Assembly (NCBI GenBank): GCA_000711775.1 | Contig: ARYC01000584.1 | Coordinates: forward strand, 62,001 to 126,000 | DNA length: 64,000 nucleotides | Reading direction: 5' to 3' | Source: Oxytricha trifallax | Taxonomy: Eukaryota > Ciliophora > Spirotrichea > Sporadotrichida > Oxytrichidae | The notes under the pieces: generated by a model | Database searches by the model: none | What the model was told of the DNA's origin: nothing | What the model saw: the letters and a program-made list of their open reading frames with translations, nothing else | Translations under genes and position numbers: made by a program | Part shown: positions 23,902-36,098 of the stretch, one piece after another | How the letters are laid out: each line of letters starts with the position of its first letter | How positions within the stretch are numbered: the first letter of the stretch is position 1

Positions 23902-26900
23902 ATGGGTGGAACAGAAAGCTCTTTGAAAGTTATTATGTAATTTTCTAAGATTCCAGAGCCAGTGCAAGTACCTCAAGACAACTCTAATTTAAGGGTATTT
24001 CAACATCAAAATATATCCACATATACTAAGTTTATAACCATTGCTATAAAAAAGACCTATATTTTCTTGTGTTATTAATAACCAATAATTTTCTTAGGAG
24101 ATGCTGACAGAAGTAAAGAAAGCGATAACAGAAAATGGAAGTGAGGGAGTCGCTCTGTTTATTAATACCTACAGAAATTCTATGAAAATATTACTGCAAA
24201 TCATGAAACATCCTAATTCTTAGCCTGAGACTGTAATGCTGGGTTTTGATATCGTCAATATTCTTTGTAAGTTTATAATTCTGATATTTATAGTAGAAAT
24301 TTATTAATTTTAGCATACTTCCTCTAATTCTGGGATTTATCCAGGTTTGATCATAATAATAACATTTATTTTTACTATAGTTGAATATGATTCTGCTTTG
24401 GCAGCATTTTTATAATATCAAGGGATTGAATTCTTGCAAAAAATATGCACTACTTACGACTTTAAGACTGAAGGAAGAGTCAGAAAAATGTCAGCCGCTA
24501 TTAACCTCATAATCAAGATCATCAAAAGAGACATTAAAATATGTATAGTATATGTTTATTGACCTTAAATCTAAAAATATTTCTAAAATTAGACATAAAA
24601 GCAGCAGAGACAATAGTGAGTAAAGGCATAATCAGTATATTAACCCCATTGATTATGGAAACTGAAGTGTAATAAAGTGATACTGAAAGAATTGAGTTAA
24701 TTAGAAGCACTGCCAAGGTATTTGCAGAGCTAACTGAAATCTAAAATCTAGACATACTGGTAGGTGTTGTTACGATATATTTTATTTCAAACTAATAATT
24801 TCAATGTAAATAACTAAGATGATATAGAAAAAAATGGCTAATGAGACTGGTATAGTCGCAAATTTCGTATTGCTATTGAATGATTTTGAGGATGGGCCAA
24901 CATTAGGTTATTCTCTGAATACATTAGGAAATTTATCTATTTTACCAAATGTTTAAGGAAATTAGTTCTTGATTAAGAATGGAGTCTAAAATGTATTGTA
25001 AATGTAATTCATCAATCCCAATTAGATTAGCATAACAACATTTTATATTACTATAGATTCGAATTATTAAATAAGAAACACAGAATGGGTATACTGAGCA
25101 AACTATAAAGAGATATCATTTAAGGTGACATTGAAAACAACTAACTACATCACCTAGCATAATATACAATTGATATCATAAAAATCAACAAACAACAGTG
25201 GGGGCTACACATACTAGAGATACTAACATTCATATCCAGGAAACTAGTCAGGAAAGGTTTCAATACGTTAAACCAGTTCCAATTACACTTGACTAAACTC
25301 CAATACGTCACGGAAAACAAAGATGACTAAGTCCAACTATGGACCCAACAACTATTTCAAATGTTAAGACTGGTATCAATAAACAACAAGATCATTAAAC
25401 TATAAACAATGACTGATCAAACTATTACATCAATACCAGCACCACCCCTCAACAAGAGGAACAAATCACACCCCCCTCCAACATCAGATCGATATCTGAT
25501 CAGAGATGCCTAACACCAGAAAGAGCTCGAAGAATTCGAAAAACAATTCAGAGAATACGAAAACAACTTTAACGACCACAACAGAAACAGCAGACTCATA
25601 ACAAAAAAGGTAATCTACTCCGAAGATTAAGAGGAATGGAGCTCAGTGGAGGAAGCGTAAGAATACGACGCTTACGACAAAGACGAGTCTGAAAAAGACG
25701 ACTCCAGCCAACATACCTACTACATAGATAGTTAATCGAACTATCAGAAATTAACCAGGAATCACTACCGAAAACTTTGTGATGACGCAGGCGTAAAATA
25801 CGTCATTGGCAACAGGGGGTACTAAATAGAAAAATAATAAATTAAGGATCTGCCTTAATAATTACTATTAAATAGTAATGATTAAAACTTAAATTATAAT
25901 TAATAAGTCAATACAATTAAAGATATGCAGACCATAACCAAAGCCTAACTCATTAATAGGTTTGATACAAGAGAATCATGCATCTCAATTTGGCTGAACA
26001 CAATCAATTCGGATAACTACAAATAAATCAAAAAGCTCGCTTAAGCTACCAATGCAATGTTTGTAGACCTTACAAAAGGCACTCTACTATCCTGGCTAAA
26101 CAAAAGCGATGCCGAACTCAAAGCTGAGATCAAGGAGAAAATGAACACAATGGAGGAAACAAGCCCCACGACAGTAAAGTTCATCTAACTCCTGACAACG
26201 ATTCTTATAAAGAACGTCACAGCTAATGAACATAGCTGTGTCTCAATCACAGCAGACTACCAAGACCACATCAATAGAGTGGAAATTTATGTTAAATGCC
26301 TTCAAAAACACACATACTTTATAAAAAGTGACCTCACTCAACTAATTACCACGAGATGTAAAGAACTCATTGCTACAAAAGAACTCAAATTCTCAATTAA
26401 TATCAAACACTTCGACACCTTTTTCAAATTCAAAGATATGGGAGACACTGTCCAGATACTACACACTAGACCCAAGAAAGGGAGAAAGAGAGTAAACAAG
26501 AGAAACATGAGAGGAAAAGGAAAGAACAAAGGGGGAAAAAGAAGAAACAACAGAAGAAGAAGAAACTCAGTATACAGGAGAGAATCTCCAACTTAACTAT
26601 AGGCTAGTCCCTTATTTGCTCTAAAAAGCAAACGAGATCGGGGGTCCCCAGAGACCTCAATGTGATCTAATTATTATTATTATTACTATAGATTGGAAGA
26701 AAAAGAAGATAAGTGGATCAGATTACAAGCATGTAAAACTTTGAGATAATTGGCTGCCACTAGAAATCCAGAATTGGCTTTAAAAATTAAGAATCTCTAA
26801 ACAATAGACAAGTAAGATACATTTCAATAATAATTATCATTAGATTACTGAAAATTATTGATTAAGATTAAGAAGAGGAGTCTGGTGTAAATTTTTACTG

Positions 26901-29211
26901 CAAGTTATCGCTTTTGGAACTGTGCCACTCCAAAGAAAATTAAGAAGAGATTGAATAAAAAGGTGGTATTAATTATATTATTTTATTTATCTAATATTTA
27001 ACTTCCCTGAATTAATCATGTGAATTTAAAATATCTATAAAAGTATAGATCACTTATTAAGCTTGACATATTATCAGCCAAAAACCACTCAAGAACGTGT
27101 ATTATTTGCAAATACTATTTTGCAGTTTAGTTATAGATCATCCTGGATAAAAATCCCAGAAGTCTTCCCCTATTTCGTCAGAGTTGTTATGAAAAACTTG
27201 AAAGAATCCCTCACTATTAAACACAAGAAAAATGCTGATACTAAAAAGAGCTTTATCGAAAGAAAGTCTGTTTCCAAAATCTAGAAACTTTCTCTCAAAG
27301 CTTAAAAAAATACTTATCAACGGATTTGAAAATTTAGTTTGTAATAGTATACTTGCTTAATATTTATTTTACGATTAGTTTTTATAATTAGCTATAATGA
27401 ACATTTCGCTAAGTAGCTCCTCGCATAAAGAAATCTTTTAAAAAGATAATTTGCCAGTGTTTATCTTATTTCTTGGTAAAATATATGATCTCTATAACAA
27501 CGAGGAAAAATAAGAAAATTTTACCAAAAAGAAAGGATTGAAGCTTTTGAATGTTGTTAAGACAATAACTAATTGTATGATAACCTATGAGATTTGTCAA
27601 AACATTGAGTCAAAAGTTCTCTAAACTTAATTAATGTATTAATGTAAAAATTAAAATGAAATTGTAAATGTTTACAATAAAAAACATATAGATGAGTTAC
27701 TAGAATTTATGCATACCTTTCATAAATAAGAAAAGATTGAAGGACAAAAACTTCCAAAAGAACTGAAATAATTTTATGTGGAACTTTAAAACGAGTGTAC
27801 TCTTGGGCTCTGTCTTATTGAAAGATATGATAATTTTTTTAATTAGAAATGGTTTTTTATCAATAAATGTAAAAGATCGAGTTAATCTTATGTCTCGCAG
27901 TAAAACGATGAGAAAAAAGCCTCATTCTTATTGCACTTACTTAAATCAGACGACACACATCTAATTTGTAAAGCTCTTAACATTCTTGGAACACTCTCAA
28001 GCGAATGGAATGTTGCTTAGTATCTGTATAAAACTAAATTTATTTAACTTATGAGACAAATGCTTGATAGAAATGATCCAGCAATAACAAGAGAAGTAAG
28101 CTATCTATGTAGTCAACTGCTAAGCAAGCCTGATAATATGTCACTTTGGTTAAAGTTAGATTCATTCAAAGTGGGAGTAAATTCAGCTGATAATGATACA
28201 GTTTTGGTTTAGCAGGGAAATCCCAAACGCCTGCCAAAAGATAGGGGTATTTTTAGGAATTGGGGAGCTTTCTTTGATTTTGGTGATGCTCTTGAGATAC
28301 CAGGAGGTTTGAATTTCTAAAATGGAGAATGGACCATCTCAGCTTGGATCATATTACCTATAACTTTTGATACTGGCAAGAGACATACACTCGCTTAAGG
28401 GGTTGACGGTCGTGGTGCACATTTTGCTATTGATGAAACGGGTTCCAGACTTGGAAGTATAGATACTCAAAACAACATGTTTGTAGATTCTGGAGTAGAT
28501 CTTGGGAAATATAAAAAGGGTTGGCACAACATCATCATTACTTGTGATAATGCTGTTGAAATGAAAATCACCTTCTTTTTGGATGGAAAACAGACCAAAG
28601 AATCTCAGACTATTATTAATGCTAAAAGCATAGGATATATTGGAAATGCCAAAAGTGGAAATGAGCCCTTTGGGACTGTTAGTGATATAAGAATTTACCC
28701 ATATATACTGAAGCACAGTCAAATAGCCTCTTAATCTAAGTATCATGATGAGTTAGGTAAGTAGACAATATATTCAAAACTAATTAATTAAATATAGAAT
28801 ACGAAATGCCAGATAGGTATCACTTGCTTTATCTCGAAGAGAATATAAACTATTTAAATATGCTAAATCATCCAATAAATACCTATGTTTAATTTAGATG
28901 ATCTTATAAGTTTAATAGATACATTGATTGAAAGATTGAAAACAGATGTAGAATCAACAATTATAAATATTATTCGTGCTCTTTCAAGATTAGCAACAAA
29001 AAGTAAGTAAAATGTTAAGAATTGCATAAATATAAAATCATATTTTTTAGAGGAATGTAGATCTAAAATATTGCAGTGTGGAGGATTAGAAACTTGCATG
29101 CTATTTATTAATAACAGAAGTGATGAATTTAAATATGAATTATAAACCATCTAAGATACTTTGAATCATTTTTATTGTAAATAATTAAGATCTAATGAAA
29201 TTTTTATTTGA
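23902..29211 (+). CDS. Armadillo-repeat protein with embedded LamG/ConA-like domain
   Basis: Starts MGGTESSLKVIMQFSKIPE. The N-terminal ~350 residues are armadillo-like helices (EGVALFINTYRNSMKILLQI, RVRKMSAAINLIIKIIK, KWIRLQACKTLRQLAATRN). A jelly-roll laminin-G-like domain at 28.2-28.73 kb follows: GAFFDFGDALEIPGGLNF, GEWTISAWIILP, GWHNIIITCDNAVEMKIT. More armadillo-like helices (CRSKILQCGGLETCMLFI) run to TGA 29209-29211. Introns with typical acceptors are visible, e.g. after NSNLR with acceptor TTTTCTTAG, and after VNIL with acceptor ACTATAG. Intron 25004-25056 hosts a LINE-like insertion at its acceptor; joining across it gives NVLQILEEKEDKWIRL. Not all IESs were delimited. Function unknown; the domain mix suggests a scaffold. 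Confidence 0.75.
25060..26680 (+). mobile_element. LINE-like (non-LTR-type) insertion with single intact ORF and 14-bp target duplication
   Basis: 1621 bp bounded by perfect 14-bp direct repeats TATTACTATAGATT at 25046-25059 and 26681-26694. Its right end is an (ATT)n tract after TGATCTAA, like the microsatellite tails of many non-LTR retroposons. It has no terminal inverted repeats, LTRs or reverse-transcriptase motifs. It carries one long ORF in the ciliate code and is less AT-rich than its surroundings, with C-ending codons such as AAC and CTC. A hairpin-prone GGGGTCCCC lies just before the end. The family assignment (non-autonomous LINE relative, ORF1-only) is inference from the long target duplication and tail. 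A germline-limited gene captured as an IES with an unusually long pointer is the alternative. Confidence 0.65.
25085..26665 (+). CDS. 526-aa ORF of LINE-like element, basic C-terminus (possible nucleic-acid-binding ORF1)
   Basis: ATG at 25085 to TGA 26663-26665, uninterrupted, 526 codons with TAA/TAG as Gln. A second in-frame ATG at 25409 (MTDQTITSIPAPPLNKR) could be the true start. The middle is acidic (DAYDKDESEKDDSS), then a mixed helical domain (LIKNVTANEHSCVSITADY). The C-terminus is strongly basic (KKGRKRVNKRNMRGKGKNK, then RRNNRRRR), as expected for RNA or DNA binding. No zinc knuckle, protease, RT or endonuclease motif is seen. The intact frame implies recent insertion or selection. 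I do not recognise a named family. Confidence 0.7.
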
Positions 29212-29466
29212 ATTAGAATTATTTTTAATTATTTATTATTTTTTCTTTTATTTTTATTTTATTTTTTTATTTAAATATTTAGTTAAATATAGTTTAATCT
29301 ATATAGTTTTAAAACTATTTATTGGGTTTATAAGCTGATGTTTAACTTGTAATGATACTAATGATTATTTTTTTTAATTCTATTATTATTATTGAACAGT
29401 TTTATATCATCAATCAAATTTTAATAAATTTAAAATTTAAAATTATAACTAAATCATCAAGTTTTA

Positions 29467-32106
29467 TCAAATATGAAAATTAGAATTAAGAGTGGGCTGA
29501 ATCATTGATAAGCTACTTGGTGAAATCTTATATTCACTCGATTCAATTTCTTAATTCTAAGAATTTTGCTTAAAATATCGCTAAGGACCAAGTGGCTTTT
29601 TGGAATTTGTGGAAGATGCACTTTAAATTTTAGCATTTCCATATTCAGATATATCGTTCTATGATGGTTTACCATAATCTTTTGAATTATCAAGATTCAA
29701 AGATTGTAATTTGATGTTTATCTGTTAATAATTCTGTGATTTTTATTCGTTTTTTTCTTGTAAAAGCTATCCACCACCTCTGGCAATTCCATTTTTATCT
29801 AAAATCTTAATTTTATCGAGGTCGTTCATAATAGATTAGGGTGTTTATATTTAGCTTCTTCCACCGAATATCATACCTATTGGTGTTGCAGTAAGTGACC
29901 GCTCTCCATTTATAATAGAAAGAGAAGGTCTTACGGAACTGAAATTTTTATGATGTTGCTAGCGTTTTTTCCTTCTATCAAGCAAACAAGCATTATCCGT
30001 GAAATTAAAATATTCGTTCTATGATGTTTGGGAAAGTATCACAGAGTGTTCTCTACGATCTTGGCTCAAAATTTGATTGTCATGATTTAAGTTAGATAAC
30101 TAAGTATTTTAATTCATTTTCCCTCCATTTTCAGCAATTTAACGTACTCTAGCAAGCTTATCATTTATCAATCCAATTTTCTTTTCAAGCATTGTATGTA
30201 TCTAGCCATAATCTTTGGTTTTTGTATAAAGCTTGACTATGTCCTCCATTATTTTACACTTAGATGCTTCCTCTTCTTAAATGTTTTTCATCCTTCTCTT
30301 CTCTACATTCTCAAAATCTTCATGAAGGATTTTGATATATACTTGCTGCTCACTTAGCTTTTGCAAGATTTAAGCTTTAAATGTTTCAATGTCTTCCTTC
30401 AAGTAGATTCTAATATCTGATATTTCGTCTTTAAGTTTGGTTAGCTTTACTGATGTCTCTGATTAAACTGAATCTTTGTCTGAAATAGTCTCAGTTTCAT
30501 TCTGCATAAATTGCATATCAGCTTGCTATTACTGCTCTATATTGGTATTATCAATTTTGTTTTATATAAGAGGGCTGTTGCTAAGTTTAGAAGGTTTATG
30601 CTTAATTCTAGAAGAATTGCTATTCTAATTATCTCTCATTCTACTAGAAAACTGATTAATGTAATTTTAATCCTCCATCATCACTGATGAGTTTAACTGA
30701 TTCATTCTTTGAGTGTTGATTTAATCATTATTGCCAGTCAGCATTTATGAAAAGGACTCCTCATTTTTATTAGTTGCAGAGTGTGAGTTTAAGATGTCAC
30801 TGGGAGCTAATTAATTATTTGCAAATCGAGCACTTGATTACTGTTAAATCTTCAAAGCATTCACTGATTCTTGGATCGATGAATACTTAAAGTATGGGGT
30901 TTAATGCTTCTAGAGTAATGTTAAGTCAATTTTCTAACTAGTTCTCTTGCTAATTTCCATATTAATTTTCAGAATATTTTACAGAACACTTCCTCTTCCT
31001 TCATCGTTCAAAAGCTATTCTGTAATTTCTTAATATACTTTGTTTTCCTGCCCCTTTAATTTATTAATGGTCTCTTTGTTTACAAAAAGTCTAATGTTAT
31101 CCATGACAATGGTTTAAATCTTAACTGGGATGTATTTCTCAATGTAATTCTCAATTGTGATTAGTTTATTTTAATGTGAAGATGATACTTCATCGAGATT
31201 TATGAGACTTTTCTCGAGACCATCCAGGAACTCATAGTATTTAGTGAGACTCAACTTTGAGTTGTCTAGAGAGTTCAATTATTCTTTTTATTGAGATAGT
31301 TCATCCCTAAGGTTATCAAGCTTTAAACTCAAATCTTAGTTTTATTCATCGATTGATTAGATTTTCCCTTTGCCTTTTAAAACTCTGTTTGACACCTAAA
31401 ATATTACCACATTAAAAACTTAAAAAGCGCAAACTAACTTGGATAAATCTAAATGATATTTGAGTTATTTTTACCTTTTAAATTCCTTCATTTTAAAGTT
31501 TCAATTAATTCATAAAGCTTTCACTATTTGTTGAGATGTGCTGACTAATTAAAGTTTTAAAGTTTTGCAAATCATCAAATATGTCACTTAGTCTCTTTTC
31601 AAAGCTATCATAATATCGTGACTATAAAATACATTATAATTTTTCATCATTAATTTTAAATATAATTACATATTGTTAGTACTATTGTTTAGTATCATCC
31701 AATGTTTAACTAAATTATTACAGCATATTGTTATTATGAGTTATTTTATCGTTTAATTCCATGTTCTTCATTAATCTCTCATTTTCCTATTTTTAAACAA
31801 AAATTTAGAAATCTCCATAATATTCTAAATCTCTCAAAACTCAACTAATTCTTGTATATATTTTAAAACAGTTATCTACTTTATCAATATTTATTTTATA
31901 CTTACAATTTCATTGATTTTTTGAAATATGCTATCAAACAAATTAGGCTGTTTTTAATTCTTTCTATTATTAAAGAAAGAGTATTCAACAATCTCCAATC
32001 TTGACAGCACATCTGTGGTTTTCTTAGTTATTTCTTAATATCTTTCTTTTTCTTCTTCGTTTTTAGCCAACACAGGATTCAGGATTTCTCTTACTAAAGA
32101 TCTCAT
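29467..32106 (-). CDS. Coiled-coil protein, unknown function
   Basis: Minus strand, starting MRSLVREILNPVLAKNEEEK (ATG complement of 32104-32106) and ending FHI at TGA (complement of 29467-29469). The central 30.1-31.5 kb is heptad-rich, e.g. HEDFENVEKRRMKNIQEEE and TKDYGQIHTMLEKKIGLIND. The C-terminus is Ser/Asn/Gln-rich (NAKIQSASSTNSKKPLGPQ). AT-rich interruptions near 31.40-31.46, 31.62-31.73 and 31.84-31.93 kb look like IESs or introns. No catalytic motif. It ends ~255 bp from the convergent armadillo/LamG gene. Confidence 0.65.
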
Positions 32107-32500
32107 TTTAGTTTCAAATTGGAACCAATCAAATTATTAAAAATATAGTAATTCCGGAAAGTAGATAAAAGAATTAAATATATTATGTCTCCAAAATTAT
32201 ATTATTAATCAAGCTCCCCTATGGTTAATTATATTTAAAGTAAAAAATGTATTCTTACTTTCATCATATTTATTTTTGTAACTCATTTTTTATTTTAATT
32301 CAAATTCTTTTAATGATTTTATTTTAATACTTTCTTTTTAGAAAACATCTTATAGAAATTTATTGTTTTATTTTGGAAAGAATTTGAATTTATTGATCAA
32401 TATATCAATAACTTTTAAATATCTTTTATGCCAATATCTTAGCTTAATTAATTTGAAATTCCTCAACCAACTTTTATAATTAATATTTTGTAAATCACAA
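32107..32500. other. AT-rich intergenic region between divergent genes
   Basis: No coding signal. It holds the 5' flanks of the coiled-coil gene and of DPP III. The last ~50 bp, rich in T and A, directly precede the DPP III ATG. Confidence 0.5.
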
Positions 32501-35500
32501 ATGCAAGCCCTTTAGAAATACCTACCAAAGGAATTTATCCCCATAACCACTCAGATCCACTAAATCGAGTGCGCACAGTCCTGGTCCTACCTGACTAAAA
32601 CAGAGAAACTTTACGCTTACTACCTGGCAAGAGCAAGTTGGGAGGGCGCCAAAGTGTGCTGGTTCCAAAGAAGTTATGAAAGTCCTGCATTGTTTGTGCT
32701 GCTCAAGTTGGTTTTCTCATAGAACTTGGAAAGTTTGAAGCAAAGAGCTCTGGCTAATTAAGTTAACGAGAATGAGTGGAAGTAGATGCTGGCTTACTCA
32801 GCTGCTGTGTTTGATAACCATGGAAATTACAAATCATTTGGGGATACTAAATTCGTGCCAGAACTTGAGAAGGAAAAGTTCAATAAAGTCATCGAATCAT
32901 CAGACTTATAAAAATTCATGTAATTTAATATACTAAGCAGATATATTCTATGGTATGCTGAGTTTAGATATAAGATTTAATTATTAATCTAACTCATACT
33001 CAACACACAAGGAAGTCATTGAGAAGATATTGGGATTAATCGAGAAAGAAATCTACACTGAGACTGAGCCATACTAACACATTGCTTTCCCAGACAAAAA
33101 TTATTATGATTTTTTATATTACACTAATGTATAAGGAGATGGATTATTATTTTAGAATTTATAAATACATTTGTTTAAAATGGGCAGTCATCCTATTATT
33201 CATCAAACGTGACCTCTGAAGAAGCAAAAAAGATAGATGCATTTTGTCAAGAATATAAGATCTCACCTTTAAACACTAGACTTTTCAAGCTTTCTGAAAA
33301 TGTAAGAAATACTTTTGACTCCCCCTATTCGCTTTATTCATTCAACATCTACACTCTTTGTTGTTGTTAATATCAAATCTCATAATTATTAGGAGTACGA
33401 CTTGAAAATTGCATCATCAAAGGCAGAACCATCATAGACATCTTATTTGAAGACCTACGATTGGGAGGGCTTGAAGGTTCATGTGACTGCAGCTGATTTC
33501 TCTGACATCATGAGCCTGGTAGTGTCAAACTTGGAGAGAGCCTATCACTACGCAGCCAATGACAACCAAAGAAAAATGATTGAAGCTTACATCGAACATT
33601 TTAGATTTGGAGAGTAAGTCATAGGAGATATATTTGATTCGGAATTGTCAGCCATTTATATTAAGATTCTGCAATTAAATGAGGAGGTACCAATAATTAT
33701 TTACATAGCATTGAGAAGCACAAGGATTCACAGAGACACTGGATCAAGGATGTTGGTCCAATTGTAGAGACAGATATCGGATTTATTGAGACTTACTTAG
33801 ATCCATCAGGTGCCAGAGCTGAATTTGAAGGTTTCGTAGCTGTAGTTGACAATTATTTAATTTTATTAATATTTATCTAGTGCATCATCTATAAATAAAT
33901 TTAGATTTAATCTTAATTATTATTAGTAATTTGACAAAGTAACATCAGCTAAATTTAATCAACTCGTAACAGATGCCGAGCATTTAATCAATTACTTACC
34001 CTGGACTAAAGACTTCGAGAAGGATAAATTTTCCAAGCCTGATTTCACAAACCTTGATGTGTAACTAATTTTCATAATTATTAATTGATTTATTGCTTTA
34101 TATTGCATAAGAAATATAATCTTTGATATTATAATAATGTGTTAGCATTTGCATGCTCAGGAGTACCAATCGGTATTAACATTCCCAACTATGATGACAT
34201 TAGAATGAACGAGGGCTTCAAGAATGTCAACTTGGGAAATGCGTACCCCAGAGCTAAAGCAGCAAATATGCAATTCTTAAAGCCACAAGATGTTGAATAA
34301 TCTTTAATTTATTATCACTAATAAATAATTGGGAAATGAATTTAAATTAATAATTAATCTTTAGATAAATAAATTATAGAAAAATAAGGCCTCCCAAAAA
34401 ATTCTCAAAATCGTTAATTTTTTTTCGAAATCCAAATCTATGATTTTTAATGGATATTTTGGTCTTTTTTTTGGTAATTATTTAAGGTTTGATTAAAATT
34501 GCAGATTTTGTAAAAAATTTAACTATTTGGAAAAATACTTTTTGGGGTTTTAAAATTTGATTTTTAAATTCATGGGATTGTTGCATTATCAGAAAGTTAT
34601 ATCATTTTTTTGAATTATTAACATCTGTGCGATGGAATTATTTCACTAATTAAAATTTAATTAATTAAAGATTCTTAATTACTTCCCCTAAAATATAATT
34701 ATATTAACTATGTATACCATATAAGATTACAGAATTAATATAATTATATTAATTAATTGCTTCTTATCATTTGTATTAACGCAATAGTATTTCCAAAAAA
34801 TATAATTATAATATATTTTTTGTTGACTTGATGGTTGCTCACGACAAGGAAGCACTTACTCTGATTGTAGCACTTCATGAGTTGCTTGGGCACGGTACAG
34901 GTAAATTATTCACCAAGGATGCAGAAACTGGTGAACTCAATTTCCCTGCTGATCTCAAGAACCCCTTCACTGGAGAACTAATCACTACCTATTACTTGTA
35001 TTTTGTAAACTTTTTAATACCAGCGAATTTAGATAATAATCTTTTTTAACACTTGTCAACTGAGACATGGTCTTAGAAGTTTGGTAAACTTCACTCTGGC
35101 TATGAAGAGTGTAGAGCAGATACCGTAGCTATTCATCTTATGCATTTCAAAAAGCCCTATCAAATTTTCTGTAAGTTGTCAATATTTTTAAATCTCTTGA
35201 ATTTTAATTTAAACTCTTATAGTCCCTGAATAGAAGGAAAACTGGGATAATATCTACTATGTCGGTTGGATGGATATGTTTATGGGAGGTATCAAGGGTC
35301 TCTAATATTTCAATCCTGAGAATAAAGTATGGGGTTAAGCTCACGTTTTGGCTATTAATTCTTTAAAATTTCAAACAAGAGAATAAGATATAAAGCTTTT
35401 TAAAGTTAAAATATTAAAAAATTATTAGCTTCATATGTGATTCTGAGCGTTGTAAGAGAAGGTGATCCCTCAGTTCTAAACTTTGAGTTCACCGAGAAAG

Positions 35501-35895
35501 ACGGAAAGGAATATTTCTACCTTCACGTTGACAGATCAAAATTGAGAACCACTGCATTCAAAGCACTTGAAGAATTCTTGAGAAAGCTCCACATCTATAA
35601 GTCAATGGGAGACTTTGCTGAAGCAGAGAAGATGTTCAACCACTATTCAGAAGTTGACGAGACCATGACAAGAGTGAGAGACATCGTTATTGCAAACAAA
35701 ATCCCAAGAAGATTGACTCAACAACCTAATCTCTTTATCGATCCAGTCAATGGCGAGCCATTCTATAAGAACTATGAAGACACATTTGAAGGATTTATTC
35801 AAAGTGCTGTAGAGAGATACCCAGATCCCTTCCAAGAAGAGGTTTATAGACAGTGGATTTAGGATGCTTCACACCTTAGAAGAAGAGAAGAATGA
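32501..35895 (+). CDS. DPP3: Dipeptidyl peptidase III (M49 zinc metallopeptidase)
   Basis: Cytosolic peptidase that removes dipeptides from short peptides. I reconstructed it completely: seven IESs (pointers ATTTAAT, ATGG, TTGACAA, ATGTGT, TGTTGA, ACTTGT, GCT) and three GT-AG introns (33302-33392, 33614-33708, 35171-35222) leave 2235 nt, exactly 744 codons plus TGA. The human enzyme is 737 aa. The M49 hallmark HELLGH starts at residue 468 and the second zinc motif EECRAD at 525. The 57-residue spacing equals that recalled for human DPP III (450 and 507). Other family blocks: [30 protein letters not shown]. Start [18 protein letters not shown] is the first ATG. EECRAD has Asp where mammals have Glu at the last position; the metal-ligand Glu is kept. 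Confidence 0.95.
32923..32974. other. IES, pointer ATTTAAT
   Basis: 52 bp; removal gives [18 protein letters not shown] in DPP III. Confidence 0.85.
33139..33179. other. IES, pointer ATGG
   Basis: 41 bp; removal gives [20 protein letters not shown]. Confidence 0.85.
33846..33930. other. IES, pointer TTGACAA
   Basis: 85 bp; removal gives [19 protein letters not shown]. Confidence 0.9.
34057..34136. other. IES, pointer ATGTGT
   Basis: 80 bp; removal gives [20 protein letters not shown]. Confidence 0.9.
34291..34820. other. Long IES (530 bp), pointer TGTTGA
   Basis: Very AT-rich; removal gives [19 protein letters not shown], just upstream of the HELLGH active site. No ORF or inverted repeats noticed inside. 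Confidence 0.9.
34994..35050. other. IES, pointer ACTTGT
   Basis: 57 bp; removal gives [18 protein letters not shown] between the two zinc motifs. Confidence 0.9.
35351..35427. other. IES, pointer GCT
   Basis: 77 bp; removal gives [19 protein letters not shown]. The pointer is only 3 bp. Confidence 0.8.
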
Positions 35896-36098
35896 TTTAG
35901 AATACGAAAGCAGACAAGAAAATTGATATTTCCGAGAATTTGAGCTTAAAATAATGTTGATTTCTTAATATTATCTTTAATTAATTGTTGTCATAATATG
36001 CCTAAATAGAGAATAAAAATATACACTGAATTTGAAATTGTAACAAATTATTATTATTTTTAAAATACAAAAAGCAACTAATTTTTAACCAGATAAAA

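Noticed and set aside
29212-29466. Possible gene in the AT-rich gap between convergent genes
   Set aside because: Almost pure A/T homopolymer-like sequence without codon structure.
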